From Phycisphaerales bacterium UBA5793 (GTDB lineage Bacteria > Planctomycetota > Phycisphaerae > Phycisphaerales > UBA5793), in assembly GCA_002418285.1 (NCBI GenBank), contig DIDT01000033.1:1-33277 (forward strand): 33,277 nucleotides of DNA, in the 5' to 3' direction. The translations under genes and the position numbers were made by a program. The notes beneath the pieces are model-generated. The model had not been told where the DNA came from. It saw only the letters and a list, made by a program, of their open reading frames with translations, and searched no databases. Shown piece after piece: positions 1 through 8,834 of the stretch. The first letter of the stretch is position 1. Every line of letters begins with the position of its first letter.

Positions 1-137
1 CCGCAAGAAGGAGGAGCAACTCAGTTCCCAATATACCAGCATTCCGCAAGACCGCAAGCAAAACCCTCCACTTCGCAATGCTCTATTACATTGACAAAGA
101 CAGCATGCGAACATCGCCGACAGGCACCGGCGCTAAG

Positions 138-147
138 TGCATAGTTG
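138..147 (+). repeat. TGCATAGTTG motif copy 1
   Basis: Exact TGCATAGTTG in the leader region before gspD. The same 10-mer occurs on the other strand at 413-422 and again at 23932-23941. Role unknown; operator or promoter element is inferred from its intergenic positions. Confidence 0.5.
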
Positions 148-412
148 GGCACGCCCTGGCCACGTCCGGCGCGTAATTAATACAACGGATGCCGCGTACA
201 TGACGCAGACGTCCCCATTCGCCCGCAAACCCCCGCACCGGCACGCCTTGCGCCGCACCACACAAAAAGTCGAAGAATCTTGAAAGTTCCAGCTCCGCAT
301 GCCCCGATCAGGGGAGAACACGGCTCGGCAATGGCACAGCGAATACGCGAACACCTCGACTGTGCGCGCAGATCGCTGCAACACGGCGGTGTGCGCCATG
401 GCTCGCGCAGTG

Positions 413-422
413 CAACTATGCA
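413..422 (-). repeat. TGCATAGTTG motif copy 2 (inverted)
   Basis: Reads CAACTATGCA on the + strand, the exact reverse complement of the copy at 138-147. Together they form a long-range inverted pair about 265 bp apart upstream of gspD. Confidence 0.5.
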
Positions 423-545
423 TGCTGCAGAAGTAGATTCGATTGAACCGACTCCAACGAGACCGAGGCGGGAATATGCGGAATCTTCATGACAAATCCA
501 ACACAGATGCAGTGATATACCACACCCCGTGCTATGATGTGCTGC

Positions 546-2771
546 ATGACTTCGGTGTACATAGTTGCGGTTCGCGCGATCATCGCCACTGGAATGCTGT
601 TCGCCAGTTCATCCAGCGCCAATGTCGTTCAGCACGATCCGCCATCTGACGTTTCCATCCAACTCCAGGGCGAGATCGAACTCCAGCGCCTGGTCGATCT
701 GGCCGCTAAGCGCCTCAACCTCACGATTGAGTACGATGCAGCAGTACTGAAGGGCAAAGCCACCCTGCGGCTGACTGACTCACTCACAGATGAGCAGCTC
801 TGGGAGCTCACCAACCGAGTCCTCGGATTGCGAGGATTCACCACGGTTCGATTGCCTCGCGACGACGGGGAGAACATTCTGAGTGTCGTTCGACTTGCGG
901 ATGCGCCTGGACTCACCGCAACGAGCCGTCAGGGTGAGTTGTCCGATCATGCCGGCTTTGTTGCAGTTGTGCATCGAGTTGAACACCTCAGCAGCAAGGA
1001 CGCCGTCGACAGTCTCAAGCCAGTTCTCTCCAAGTCCGGCGGGACAGTCACGGCGCTGGGCGAAAGCGACTTGATCCTCATCGCTGACTTGCGCCCGCGT
1101 GTCGAGGAGGCGTTGACACTCCTGGCGGAGCTCGATCAACCAGGCCATGGCACAGTCGTGGAACGAATCGAGACCAGGCACCTGCCGGCGAGTCGGCTGG
1201 CAGCGGTGCTGACGTCAGTGGTCGCTGCCCGTGACCTGGTCGAGGGAAGAAGCGTGGCAGGCAAAGTCATCGCCGAAGTTGGTGATCAGGCGGTGATTCT
1301 CATTGCACCACCTGCCGAAGCCGAAAAGTGGCGGGAACTCATTGCACGCTTCGATCGATTGCCTCCAGTCGAAACGCACACGTATGCACCCAGGTACTTT
1401 GGACTGGATGAAGTCGCAGCGCTCATCGAGCAGACCATCAAGCCCTCGAACTCTGACGGTGAGCAGTGGCGCTTGGTGCGCGATGAATTGACTGGTTCGA
1501 TTATCCTGACGGCGGGAGTCGAACAACATCAGCAGGTGCAGTCTCTGATCGATCGTCTCAATTCCGTCCCGACAGAAGCTCGGCGGCCGGTGCGGACCTT
1601 CCAAGTTCGGAATCGACCCGTCGCCCAAGTGATTGATGTGCTCAATCGGCTGATGAGTATCGGCGCCATTGAGGAAGCGGCCGCATCAGCCAGCACCGCA
1701 CCGAGTCAGAGGAGTCCAACTGAATCCGGTTCGCCGCGCCTTGTTCCAGGTACGGGCCCATCGGGCACTGCTGAACCGACTGACCGTACACGGTCAAGTC
1801 GGGAACGAGGTCAAGCTGACGTGCGGTCGTCGACGGGCGAGGCAGAATCACAACTGAAGCTCACGGCGGATGAAGCGACAAGCACGATCATCGCCATGGG
1901 CGAGCCGCGCCTACTCGATCAGGTGCAGCGTCTCATTGCTCAGCTTGATGTCCGCCAACCGCAAGTCATGATCGAGATCCTCATCGTGAGCCTGACAGAC
2001 AGCCAGACACTTGATCTCGGCATCGAACTCGAGAAGCTGGAAGTCAGCGGCGATGTCCGGATCAGCCTCTCCTCGCTCTTTGGCCTGAGCAGCGTCTCGG
2101 ATGGCCTCCGGAGCGTGGGTAATGCGCGCGGTGGGAGCGCTCTGGTGCTGAGCCCGGGTGATTTCAGCGTCGTGATTCGGGCCCTGGAGACACTCAATGA
2201 CGGACGATCACTCAATGTCCCGCGCATGCTGGTCAACAACAACCAGCAAGCCTCACTGAATTCCGTGCTGCAGCAACCGTTCGTGAGCATCAATGCGTTC
2301 GATACGCTGGCGACGACCTCGTTTGGTGGCACCCAGGATGCAGGCACGGTGGTGACCGTCAAACCCCAGATTGCCCGAGGAGATCACCTCATCCTCGATT
2401 ACTCTGTAACGCTCAGCGCGTTTGTTGGCGAGTCCACCGACCCATCACTGCCCCCGCCTCGACAAGAGAACCGCTTGCAGAGTGTCGCCACGATCCCCGA
2501 CGGATACGTCGTGGCACTCGGCGGGATCGAAGTCACCAATCACAGCAAGGGCGTCTCGCAGGTACCGGGGCTCGGCGGCCTGCCCATCATCGGTGAGCTG
2601 TTCAAGAACCGATCCCGCACCGAGAGTCGCAATCGCTTCTACATCTTCATCCGGCCGTCCGTGCTCCGTCGACTCGACTTTGAAGACCTCCGCTACTTGA
2701 GCGAAGCACCGATGGCGGCTAGCAGCATTGAGGACGGGTGGCCCGAAGTGGAACCACAGGTGATCCGCTGA
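546..2771 (+). CDS. gspD: Type II secretion system secretin GspD
   Basis: Forms the outer-membrane secretin channel of the T2SS. About 741 aa. A signal peptide is visible (hydrophobic residues about 4-19, then SSSSA before the mature N-terminus). N0/N1/N2/N3-type ring-building repeats follow over about residues 30-370. A Ser/Thr/Pro/Arg-rich linker at about 376-438 interrupts the N3 region, and the secretin domain occupies about 465-700. The secretin signature VPGLGGLPIIGELF lies at 673-686. The start is uncertain: ATG at 534, ATG at 546 and GTG at 555 are all possible and none has a clear Shine-Dalgarno. 546 was chosen because it gives a compact signal peptide. It is the first gene of the T2SS run and ends 15 nt before gspE. 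No pilotin-binding S-domain could be identified at the C-terminus. Confidence 0.93.
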   Translation: MTSVYIVAVRAIIATGMLFASSSSANVVQHDPPSDVSIQLQGEIELQRLVDLAAKRLNLTIEYDAAVLKGKATLRLTDSLTDEQLWELTNRVLGLRGFTTVRLPRDDGENILSVVRLADAPGLTATSRQGELSDHAGFVAVVHRVEHLSSKDAVDSLKPVLSKSGGTVTALGESDLILIADLRPRVEEALTLLAELDQPGHGTVVERIETRHLPASRLAAVLTSVVAARDLVEGRSVAGKVIAEVGDQAVILIAPPAEAEKWRELIARFDRLPPVETHTYAPRYFGLDEVAALIEQTIKPSNSDGEQWRLVRDELTGSIILTAGVEQHQQVQSLIDRLNSVPTEARRPVRTFQVRNRPVAQVIDVLNRLMSIGAIEEAAASASTAPSQRSPTESGSPRLVPGTGPSGTAEPTDRTRSSRERGQADVRSSTGEAESQLKLTADEATSTIIAMGEPRLLDQVQRLIAQLDVRQPQVMIEILIVSLTDSQTLDLGIELEKLEVSGDVRISLSSLFGLSSVSDGLRSVGNARGGSALVLSPGDFSVVIRALETLNDGRSLNVPRMLVNNNQQASLNSVLQQPFVSINAFDTLATTSFGGTQDAGTVVTVKPQIARGDHLILDYSVTLSAFVGESTDPSLPPPRQENRLQSVATIPDGYVVALGGIEVTNHSKGVSQVPGLGGLPIIGELFKNRSRTESRNRFYIFIRPSVLRRLDFEDLRYLSEAPMAASSIEDGWPEVEPQVIR
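557..567 (+). repeat. GTACATAGTTG motif copy 3
   Basis: Exact 11-mer GTACATAGTTG within the extreme 5' end of gspD, overlapping one of its possible GTG starts. The identical 11-mer recurs at 32871-32881 near the start of the last gene in the window. Confidence 0.5.
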
Positions 2772-2786
2772 CGACGGAGCTCGACC

Positions 2787-4247
2787 ATGACCGAGTTGGC
2801 AACAGCTGACGAGTTGTTTGTGGAGCGCATTGGACGGGACTTTGCCCGGCGGCATCTGCTCCTGGGAGTCGGCCGACGCGAGGGGCAGCTCCAACTCCTC
2901 GTCAGCGAACGCACCAAGCCAACAGCGATCCACAACGTGGGCGCGTTTCTTGAACTGCCCGTCATGACTGAAGTGGCCGACGCCGAGTTGATTGCCCGCC
3001 GTATCGATGAGGCCTATGCGCAACATCGACGGGCGCGGAACCTTGATCCCGAACAGCCAGTCGATGCAGTCGCTGGCGACGCTCCCGAAAACCGCGACTC
3101 CGTCGCTCACTGGCTTGAGCAGGCTGATCGCGATCTGCTCACCACCCAGGGCAAGGGCCCGATCGTGCAACTCGTCGATGCTTTCCTCTTCGAGGCACTT
3201 GGGCGAGGCGCCAGCGATGTCCACATCCAACCACTGACCGACCGAACAAGCGTTCGCTATCGCGTCGATGGAATTCTGCACGACATGCATGAGCTGTCCA
3301 CGGATGTCGCCGCCGCGGCCATCAGCCGTATCAAGGTCATGGGTCGCATGGACATCGCCCAGCGGCGCATCCCCCAGGACGGTCGGGCCAGTGTCACCAT
3401 TGGTGGGCGATCTATTGATCTGAGACTCAGTACCGTCCCCACCAGCTACGGCGAGCGGGCGGTGCTGCGCCTGCTCGACTCAACCCACCAGTTGTGCGAA
3501 TTCGACAGAATCGGCATGCGTGACGAGGTGGGGTCTGTCTTCCTGGAGCGAGCCACACGGAGCAACGGGATCATCCTGGTGACGGGTCCGACGGGAAGTG
3601 GCAAGACCACAACGCTCTACTCGACTCTCAAGCGAACCGTGTCGTCACGGCTTAACGTCATGACGATCGAAGATCCGATTGAGTACGAACTGGCGACTGT
3701 TGGTCTCGCGATCAGCCAGATGCAGGTGAACGCGCGCAAGGGCATCACCTTTGCCACCGGGCTGCGGCACATCTTGCGCCAGGACCCCGACGTGATCATG
3801 GTGGGCGAGATCCGTGATGCGGAGACGGCGCGGGTGGCCATTCAGTCCAGCCTGACCGGTCACCTCGTGTTCTCAACGCTTCACACGAATGACGCACCCA
3901 GTGCGGTCACGCGGCTGGTCGATCTCGGCGTGGAGCCGTATCTGGTGAGCGCCTCGCTCTCCGCCGTGCTGGCGCAACGACTCGTTCGCACGATCCACCG
4001 CAGTTGTAAAGGACTGGGGTGCGAAGAGTGCTTTGGCACTGGGTTGCGCGGTCGAACGGGGCTCTTCGAACTCATGCCAATCGATGAGCCGATTCGCCAA
4101 CTAATCGTGGATGGCGCCCCGGTTTCGGCCATTCGGGTTGCGGCACGTAACGGCGGAATGCGCCTGTTGGGAGAAGAAGGACAACGCCTTGTCGAAGCAG
4201 GAATCACGACGCCCGTCGAGGTTCACCGAGTGGTGCAGATGGTGTGA
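2787..4247 (+). CDS. gspE: Type II secretion ATPase GspE
   Basis: Cytoplasmic hexameric ATPase that powers pseudopilus assembly. 486 aa, with an N-terminal GspE/PilB domain (about 1-110), then the T2SSE core. Walker A GPTGSGKT is at 267-274, followed by an Asp box (MTIEDPIEYEL), Walker B (DPDVIMVGEIRD) and the His box (STLHTNDA). The C-terminal metal motif, normally two CxxC pairs separated by a loop, is reduced here to C407, C412 and C415 before GRTGLFEL. ATG start with a CGGAG Shine-Dalgarno about 8 nt upstream. It begins 15 nt after gspD, and a 75-nt gap precedes gspF. PilB is the main alternative, but the pseudopilin and GspC/L/M context supports GspE. Confidence 0.95.
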   Translation: MTELATADELFVERIGRDFARRHLLLGVGRREGQLQLLVSERTKPTAIHNVGAFLELPVMTEVADAELIARRIDEAYAQHRRARNLDPEQPVDAVAGDAPENRDSVAHWLEQADRDLLTTQGKGPIVQLVDAFLFEALGRGASDVHIQPLTDRTSVRYRVDGILHDMHELSTDVAAAAISRIKVMGRMDIAQRRIPQDGRASVTIGGRSIDLRLSTVPTSYGERAVLRLLDSTHQLCEFDRIGMRDEVGSVFLERATRSNGIILVTGPTGSGKTTTLYSTLKRTVSSRLNVMTIEDPIEYELATVGLAISQMQVNARKGITFATGLRHILRQDPDVIMVGEIRDAETARVAIQSSLTGHLVFSTLHTNDAPSAVTRLVDLGVEPYLVSASLSAVLAQRLVRTIHRSCKGLGCEECFGTGLRGRTGLFELMPIDEPIRQLIVDGAPVSAIRVAARNGGMRLLGEEGQRLVEAGITTPVEVHRVVQMV

Positions 4248-4322
4248 GGTGCAGCATGAAGCGTTCGACATCTCCTTCGGTTTGGATCGTTGGTCCTTGA
4301 ACGTGCGGTTGGCGGTGAAGTG

Positions 4323-5564
4323 ATGCCAATGTGGCGGTACACGGTGGTTGCAGTCAACGCGCAGGACGCAGTCGCGCCGCGTCGTGGCGAGATGATGGCC
4401 GAATCAGCTGCGGAGGCGCGGGCTGCACTTCTTCGTATCGGTTGGCAGGTCGTCGACTTACATCGCACCCGCAAGTCGCATGACCTTCCCGGGCCGATGG
4501 GCGAACTCTGGCGGCGGCATCTTCGCGCTCGAAGGCGCGATGCCAAGGCCGAGATCTACGAGGGCTTAGGCGCCTTGCTCGAGTCCGGTCTGCCGCTGCT
4601 CGAATGCCTCGATGTCCTTCGTGACGAAAGGAGTGGTTGGACGAATCGTGGACGTCAAGTCATGATGGCGGAATGGCGCGCGGCGATGCACGGTGGGGCC
4701 GGCCCCGCCCAGGCTTTGGGGCGTCATCCTGCATGGTTCGATACGATCGATTGCGCCATGATTGAGGCCGGAGAGCGGGGCGGCATGCTCCCGACCGTGT
4801 TGCGTCAGATGGCCCAGCGGCAACAGCGCTCCGGGCATCTGAGTCACCAACTCATGACGGCACTCGCCTATCCAGCCATCATCACCGTTGCGGCTGGCGG
4901 GGTAGCGATCTTCCTGAGTGTGCGCGTCCTTCCAGATCTCACGGATTTGCTGACCAGCGCACGTGTCGAGGTGCCCGCGCTCACGCGAGCGGTCATGTCC
5001 GTCGGCCAGCTCGCAGCGCACTGGGGCTGGGCGATCATCCTCATCGGAGTAATCGTCCTGCTCCTTGCAATGCTGACTTGGCGTCGCGCCATCGCGGGAT
5101 CTGATCGTCTCTCCGAACTGCTTTCGGCGGCGACGCCCTCGGTCTTTCGCCGCTGGGCGACGGCTCGACTCGCACAGACTCTCTCGGATCTCCTTCGAAC
5201 GGGTGTGCCGGCGGTTGAGGCGCTGCGACTCGCGGCCGCAACCGCTCCCCTCGCGCTGGCGCACATTGTGCGATCTGCGGCCGACAAGATCGAACAAGGG
5301 CGCGAATTACCTGAAGTACTCGCTGACCCGCACTGGTTCTCGCCGCAATTCCAACGACTGCTGCACAGCGGACTCGCCGCGGGCGAGCTGGAAGACACGC
5401 TGCAGCGTCTCGCCCAGCGCGAAGAGAACCGGACGGAACGACAGCTCAAGCGGTTGGCCACTCTGCTTGAACCCGCAGCCATTCTCGTGCTGGCCACACT
5501 GGTGGGAACGGTGGTGCTCGCCGCGGTCCTGCCGCTGACTCGACTTCAGGAGGTGATCCATTGA
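4323..5564 (+). CDS. gspF: Type II secretion inner-membrane platform protein GspF
   Basis: Polytopic inner-membrane protein that couples GspE to pseudopilus growth. About 413 aa. Two T2SSF domains are seen (roughly 70-190 and 270-395), with typical GLGALLESGLPLLECL and LLRTGVPAVEALRLA repeats. Three membrane segments are visible, near YPAIITVAAGGVAIFLSV, WAIILIGVIVLLLAML and the C-terminal ILVLATLVGTVVLAAVL. The first methionine of the open frame is at 4290. The ATG at 4323 is preferred because GspF proteins usually begin just before a MxxYxY-like segment (here MWRYTVV) and GGTGAAG lies just upstream. Its stop overlaps the TTG start of gspG, indicating coupling. Confidence 0.93.
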   Translation: MPMWRYTVVAVNAQDAVAPRRGEMMAESAAEARAALLRIGWQVVDLHRTRKSHDLPGPMGELWRRHLRARRRDAKAEIYEGLGALLESGLPLLECLDVLRDERSGWTNRGRQVMMAEWRAAMHGGAGPAQALGRHPAWFDTIDCAMIEAGERGGMLPTVLRQMAQRQQRSGHLSHQLMTALAYPAIITVAAGGVAIFLSVRVLPDLTDLLTSARVEVPALTRAVMSVGQLAAHWGWAIILIGVIVLLLAMLTWRRAIAGSDRLSELLSAATPSVFRRWATARLAQTLSDLLRTGVPAVEALRLAAATAPLALAHIVRSAADKIEQGRELPEVLADPHWFSPQFQRLLHSGLAAGELEDTLQRLAQREENRTERQLKRLATLLEPAAILVLATLVGTVVLAAVLPLTRLQEVIH

Positions 5565-6025
5565 ACGCACGAAAGCCATCGACGTATCGAGTCCTCCGGC
5601 GCGCCGGCAGGGGTATGACTTTAGTTGAGATCCTGGCCGTGGTCGTGATCCTGGGATTGATCGCGACGACGCTGCTCGTCGGCTTCTCGGGGACCTTTGG
5701 CAAGGCGAAGCACGAACTGGCTCGAAGCGCGATCGGCCTTCTGGTCGGGAAGGTGGAGACGTATCGCATTGACCAAGGGGAGTGGCCAAGCAATGAGCTG
5801 GGCTTGGACATACTCAGTTCGCCCCACACACCTCCAACCAGCGCGTACTTTGTGACTGAAGACCAACTGCTCGATCCATGGGGTCGCAAGTACCTCTATC
5901 TCGTTCCGGGACCACAAGGCTATCCCTTCGAGATTCTCTGTTACGGAGCTGATGGAGAACCAGGTGGTGACGGCGAGAATGCCGACCTCTCTTCCGCCCG
6001 GCTTGGCATGAAAGCAGATCAATGA
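5561..6025 (+). CDS. gspG: Major pseudopilin GspG
   Basis: Main subunit of the T2SS pseudopilus. 154 aa. The type IV prepilin leader ends in RRAGRG, followed by MTLVEILAVVVILGLIATTLLV, so cleavage is expected between Gly18 and Met19, with the conserved Glu at mature position 5. The C-terminal half carries the T2SSG pattern (YRIDQGEWPS, LLDPWGRKYLY, YPFEILCYGADGEPGG), including the Asp-rich calcium-binding loop. The start codon is TTG at 5561. It is supported by an almost ideal Shine-Dalgarno (AGGAGGTGATC) and by the TTGA overlap with the gspF stop. The unusual TTG may moderate translation, although the strong ribosome binding site argues for high output of this abundant subunit. Confidence 0.95.
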   Translation: MNARKPSTYRVLRRAGRGMTLVEILAVVVILGLIATTLLVGFSGTFGKAKHELARSAIGLLVGKVETYRIDQGEWPSNELGLDILSSPHTPPTSAYFVTEDQLLDPWGRKYLYLVPGPQGYPFEILCYGADGEPGGDGENADLSSARLGMKADQ

Positions 6026-6507
6026 AGATCCGACACGCACCATTCGAACGGTTCTGCGGATTCACGCTGATCGAGATGCTTGCGGTGGTCGTGATCCTCA
6101 CCATCGTTTCATCGTTCGCCATGGTGTCATTGGCGCGTACGGATGAAGTCTCGGCACTACAGCAGTCAAGCTCCCGACTGTCTGGCGCCATCAGCGAGGC
6201 CCGATTGTGGGCCAGAACCAGTGGTGAGCCCGCGATGGTGCGTCTGGCTCAGGATGGGCACACCATCGATCTAGAGGCACTTCGGGACCACTCGCCTCTC
6301 TCACCGGGCATTGCGCTCACCGGAGGAGTCGAATTGGTGTTTGCGATTGAATCGGAAGGACGGCGTCAACTTGTCCACGAACTGTGCTTCGACCGTCTCG
6401 GGCGAAGCGACGACGCGACGATTGCATTGCGTATCGATGGTCGGGTTCACCGCAGGCTTCGTTTGTTTGGTCTCACCGGTCTTCTGATCCGCGAAGACAC
6501 TCCCTGA
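6022..6507 (+). CDS. gspH: Minor pseudopilin GspH
   Basis: Minor pseudopilin of the T2SS. 161 aa. The leader MKIRHAPFERFCG is followed by FTLIEMLAVVVILTIV, with predicted prepilin-peptidase cleavage after Gly13 and Glu at mature position 5. The body is of GspH/FimT type (RLSGAISEARLWARTSGEPAMVRL). It overlaps the gspG stop by an ATGA, so it is translationally coupled, and is followed 12 nt later by gspI. Assignment to H rather than another minor pseudopilin rests on gene order and the FimT-like segment. Confidence 0.85.
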   Translation: MKIRHAPFERFCGFTLIEMLAVVVILTIVSSFAMVSLARTDEVSALQQSSSRLSGAISEARLWARTSGEPAMVRLAQDGHTIDLEALRDHSPLSPGIALTGGVELVFAIESEGRRQLVHELCFDRLGRSDDATIALRIDGRVHRRLRLFGLTGLLIREDTP

Positions 6508-6519
6508 GGAGCGCACTCC

Positions 6520-6918
6520 ATGATTGCCATCCAAACCCATCGAGGCCTGACTTTGATCGAACTCCTTGCGGCCACAGTCCTCCTGGCGCTGCTCAGCACG
6601 GCGTGCGCATCGCTCCTTCGTATTGTGCGCCCGCTCAGGGCCGACGCGAGAACCGATGATGATCCCGTGAGTGTGTTCGAGCTCGAGCACTTCGTGGATC
6701 AGGTCTTGCTGGACTCCACCACTCGGGCTCATTGTGAGCCGGCAGGTGTGGACATCACACTTTTATGGCCCGATGCAGCGTCACGATCGCCCGTTCGCGT
6801 CCGTCGACTTGCAGATACGTCAGAACTCGCGGCAGGCGCCTCGAACTGGCTGGGCTTCTCCTGCCGCGGTCTCGTGGTCTGGAGGTGGCTGCCAGTGCGA
6901 AGGGAGAGCGTGCCATGA
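6520..6918 (+). CDS. gspI: Minor pseudopilin GspI
   Basis: 132 aa minor pseudopilin. The leader ends in HRG and is followed by LTLIELLAATVLLALLSTACASLL; cleavage is expected after Gly9 with Glu5 conserved. Shine-Dalgarno GAGGAG lies about 9 nt before the ATG. The globular part is short and not strongly conserved, so its identity as GspI comes mainly from its place between gspH and gspJ. The stop overlaps the next start by ATGA. Confidence 0.75.
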   Translation: MIAIQTHRGLTLIELLAATVLLALLSTACASLLRIVRPLRADARTDDDPVSVFELEHFVDQVLLDSTTRAHCEPAGVDITLLWPDAASRSPVRVRRLADTSELAAGASNWLGFSCRGLVVWRWLPVRRESVP

Positions 6919-7427
6919 GGCGCCGCGGTCTCACCTTGATTGAACTGCTGCTGTCACTGGCGCTACTCGGTAGCCTCTGCAGCCTGCTCACGGCATGGCT
7001 CGTGACAACAAGTCGTATCGTATCCGAGCACAGTCCACGTCTGAAGTGGCAGACAGCAGCCCGCACCGTGCTCAGCCTCATCGAAGCAGATCTTGAGTGC
7101 GGCGACTTCGATGCCCGATCGCAGTCGAATCGGCACGCCAGCAGAATCGAGATTAGCGACGAAGGCATCCTGCGGATCCAGTGCCGATCGAATGCTTCGA
7201 ACAGCTCATCCGGAGCCGTCACCCACGAGTACGCCCTGGATGGTCCTGCCGGAGTGCTCTCGCTGAACATCATTGCTCCAGGCGATTCGGCGGCCCCATT
7301 CACCCGACCGTTGCTCGATGACGTTGCCGGTTGGCTCGTCACGCAAGACGTCGAGACAAGAACGATCGCCGTTGGACTGGAATCTTCGTCAGGCCTGATC
7401 GTTCGTCGGAGGTTCACATGGCCGTAG
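6915..7427 (+). CDS. gspJ: Minor pseudopilin GspJ
   Basis: 170 aa minor pseudopilin. MRRRG is the leader, then LTLIELLLSLALLGSLCSLLTAWLV forms the hydrophobic N-helix; cleavage is expected after Gly5. ATG at 6915 overlaps the gspI stop (ATGA). The body has a GspJ-like layout of strands after the helix (VLSLIEADLECGDFDAR). Together with GspI and GspK it should form the pseudopilus tip complex. Its 3' end overlaps gspK by 10 nt. The H/I/J identities are position-based and could be permuted. Confidence 0.77.
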   Translation: MRRRGLTLIELLLSLALLGSLCSLLTAWLVTTSRIVSEHSPRLKWQTAARTVLSLIEADLECGDFDARSQSNRHASRIEISDEGILRIQCRSNASNSSSGAVTHEYALDGPAGVLSLNIIAPGDSAAPFTRPLLDDVAGWLVTQDVETRTIAVGLESSSGLIVRRRFTWP

Positions 7428-8308
7428 GCAACCTTTGCGATGGCAGGATGGTCCGGCGCCAATGTGGCGTTGCTTTATTGCTCGTTCTCGCGATGATCAT
7501 CCTCATCGTCCCGCTTGCCGTCGATCTGGCACAGATATCAACGCTCACGCGGCTGGAGGAACGACTCTCGTCGCAGGAGTCTCTGGCGAGTGCCTTGCGG
7601 CGCGCGATCGAGTCCGGTCCGATGCAGGAGTGGCTCTCGAGCCAATCTGGCCACATCGTGCTCGACCCAACCACACCGACCCCGTGCGTGACTGTACTCG
7701 ATCAGCTGTGGATCCTCGACGGAATGGAGTACGCCTTTGAGGTGCACGGATGGGATCAGTGCGGCATGGTCCCGTTCGGTGCGCCCGCAACGGTGGCGTC
7801 CCTGCGTGCTGCTCTGCCCGGTCCGATTGAACGGCAAGCCGCGGCCGTTGAAGCAACAAAGCCCGCGGGACCGATTGGGCTCGATCAGTTTCGGGTTGCT
7901 GTCGACGCGACGCATTCTCTGCGGGTGTTTCCGACGGATGCCCGAGACACCGAGGCGCTCGGGGCGTTCATCGCGACGCATCCACCACGCCCCGAAGGAA
8001 TGATCAACGTGAACACGGCGCCGCTCACGCTGATTGAGGCGGCGATGGCACTGGCGGGTCGGAGCGGAATCGAACTCATCACGGCAAGTCGCGAGCAACA
8101 CAAGCCGGCTCCAGTTCCCACCGCGCTCCCGGGCTCGCCCCGCGGGGTTACCGGCTCGGGCGCGGCACCGCAATTTGCAGGTTCGAGCAGCGCGTGGGCC
8201 TTTCGTATCGATGTGCATGTTGGCCGGGCCGATCGATCATGGTGGGTGGTCTACCTGCAGCGGGCAGGAAGATGGGAGTGCGTGCAGCGCCTTGTCATAC
8301 CCGGTTGA
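7418..8308 (+). CDS. gspK: Minor pseudopilin GspK
   Basis: Tip pseudopilin of the T2SS. 296 aa, larger than the other pseudopilins, as expected for GspK. The leader ends in RRQCG, then VALLLVLAMIILIVPLAVDLA; the Glu at +5 is absent, which is characteristic of GspK. A helix-hairpin SAM-like insertion is suggested by MINVNTAPLTLIEAAMALAG near residue 195, the classic GspK motif. Shine-Dalgarno CGGAGG lies 6 nt before the ATG, and the gene overlaps gspJ by 10 nt. Confidence 0.9.
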   Translation: MAVGNLCDGRMVRRQCGVALLLVLAMIILIVPLAVDLAQISTLTRLEERLSSQESLASALRRAIESGPMQEWLSSQSGHIVLDPTTPTPCVTVLDQLWILDGMEYAFEVHGWDQCGMVPFGAPATVASLRAALPGPIERQAAAVEATKPAGPIGLDQFRVAVDATHSLRVFPTDARDTEALGAFIATHPPRPEGMINVNTAPLTLIEAAMALAGRSGIELITASREQHKPAPVPTALPGSPRGVTGSGAAPQFAGSSSAWAFRIDVHVGRADRSWWVVYLQRAGRWECVQRLVIPG

Positions 8309-8834
8309 TCCAATTCGGTCATGGCGACGGTACCGATTGGTGACGCTCGTCGGCGGCGTGCTGGCCGTGGGAGCGATCCTCGCGTGGCTATGGCCACTGG
8401 CTCGACCAGCAGAGATCGACCCGCTTGAACTGTTATTCGATGCACCAACCCGGCACCCTGAATCGGCCGATTCCAGTGCGCTAACAGATCTTGATCTTGC
8501 AGCCTTCCGGGTCGCCCTGTGGAATGTACCTCCTTCATCCCAGGTGCCCCCAACCGAGGCCAAGCGGTCCGAGCCGCCACCAAAGTTGGACCTCATCGCG
8601 ATCATCGAGCAAGATGGGCAGTACTTGGCGGCGTTGTACGATTCAACGGCCGATCGTCTCCACATTGTTCGAAGCGGTGAGCGGATCGGATTACTTGAAA
8701 TCACGAACGTCACCAGCCGACAGGTCGAATTGCGCAATGGCCCGAAGCGATATCAGCTCACCATCGAGTTGTCGAGCACCTTGAGTGCGATCACGGATGT
8801 GGTGCTGGCGCCCGAAGAAGCGACGGGACCATGA
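8292..8834 (+). CDS. gspC: GspC-like inner-membrane protein with HR domain
   Basis: Probable inner-membrane linker between platform and secretin. About 180 aa. One membrane segment lies near the N-terminus (LVTLVGGVLAVGAILAWLWPL), followed by a linker and a small beta-rich domain with the GspC/PilP homology-region pattern (KLDLIAIIEQDGQYLAALY, then IVRSGERIGLLEITNVTSRQVEL). No PDZ domain is seen. The start is uncertain: in-frame TTG at 8292 overlaps gspK by 17 nt, and TTG 8337 or GTG 8340 are alternatives, with no ATG available. The location between gspK and gspL is unusual, because gspC normally heads the operon. The gene overlaps gspL by ATGA. Confidence 0.7.
   Translation: MSYPVDPIRSWRRYRLVTLVGGVLAVGAILAWLWPLARPAEIDPLELLFDAPTRHPESADSSALTDLDLAAFRVALWNVPPSSQVPPTEAKRSEPPPKLDLIAIIEQDGQYLAALYDSTADRLHIVRSGERIGLLEITNVTSRQVELRNGPKRYQLTIELSSTLSAITDVVLAPEEATGP

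Larger units (their letters stand above)
1..545. other. Non-coding leader region upstream of the T2SS operon
   Basis: No convincing gene is seen. Open frames here are short, lack a ribosome binding site and give arginine/cysteine-rich translations unlike real proteins. The stretch holds two copies of the recurring TGCATAGTTG motif, one on each strand (138-147 and 413-422). An extended -10-like box, TGCTATGATG (530s), lies just before the gspD start, but no good -35 was found at 16-18 bp. The region is probably the promoter and leader of the T2SS operon. Confidence 0.5.

Noticed and set aside
133..423. 96-aa open frame on the - strand before gspD
   Set aside because: Composition is cysteine/arginine-rich and irregular, there is no Shine-Dalgarno, and it overlaps a stretch that looks like promoter DNA.
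2445..3290. 281-aa open frame opposite gspD and gspE
   Set aside because: It mirrors the codon pattern of two well-supported genes on the other strand, and no recognisable domain is present.
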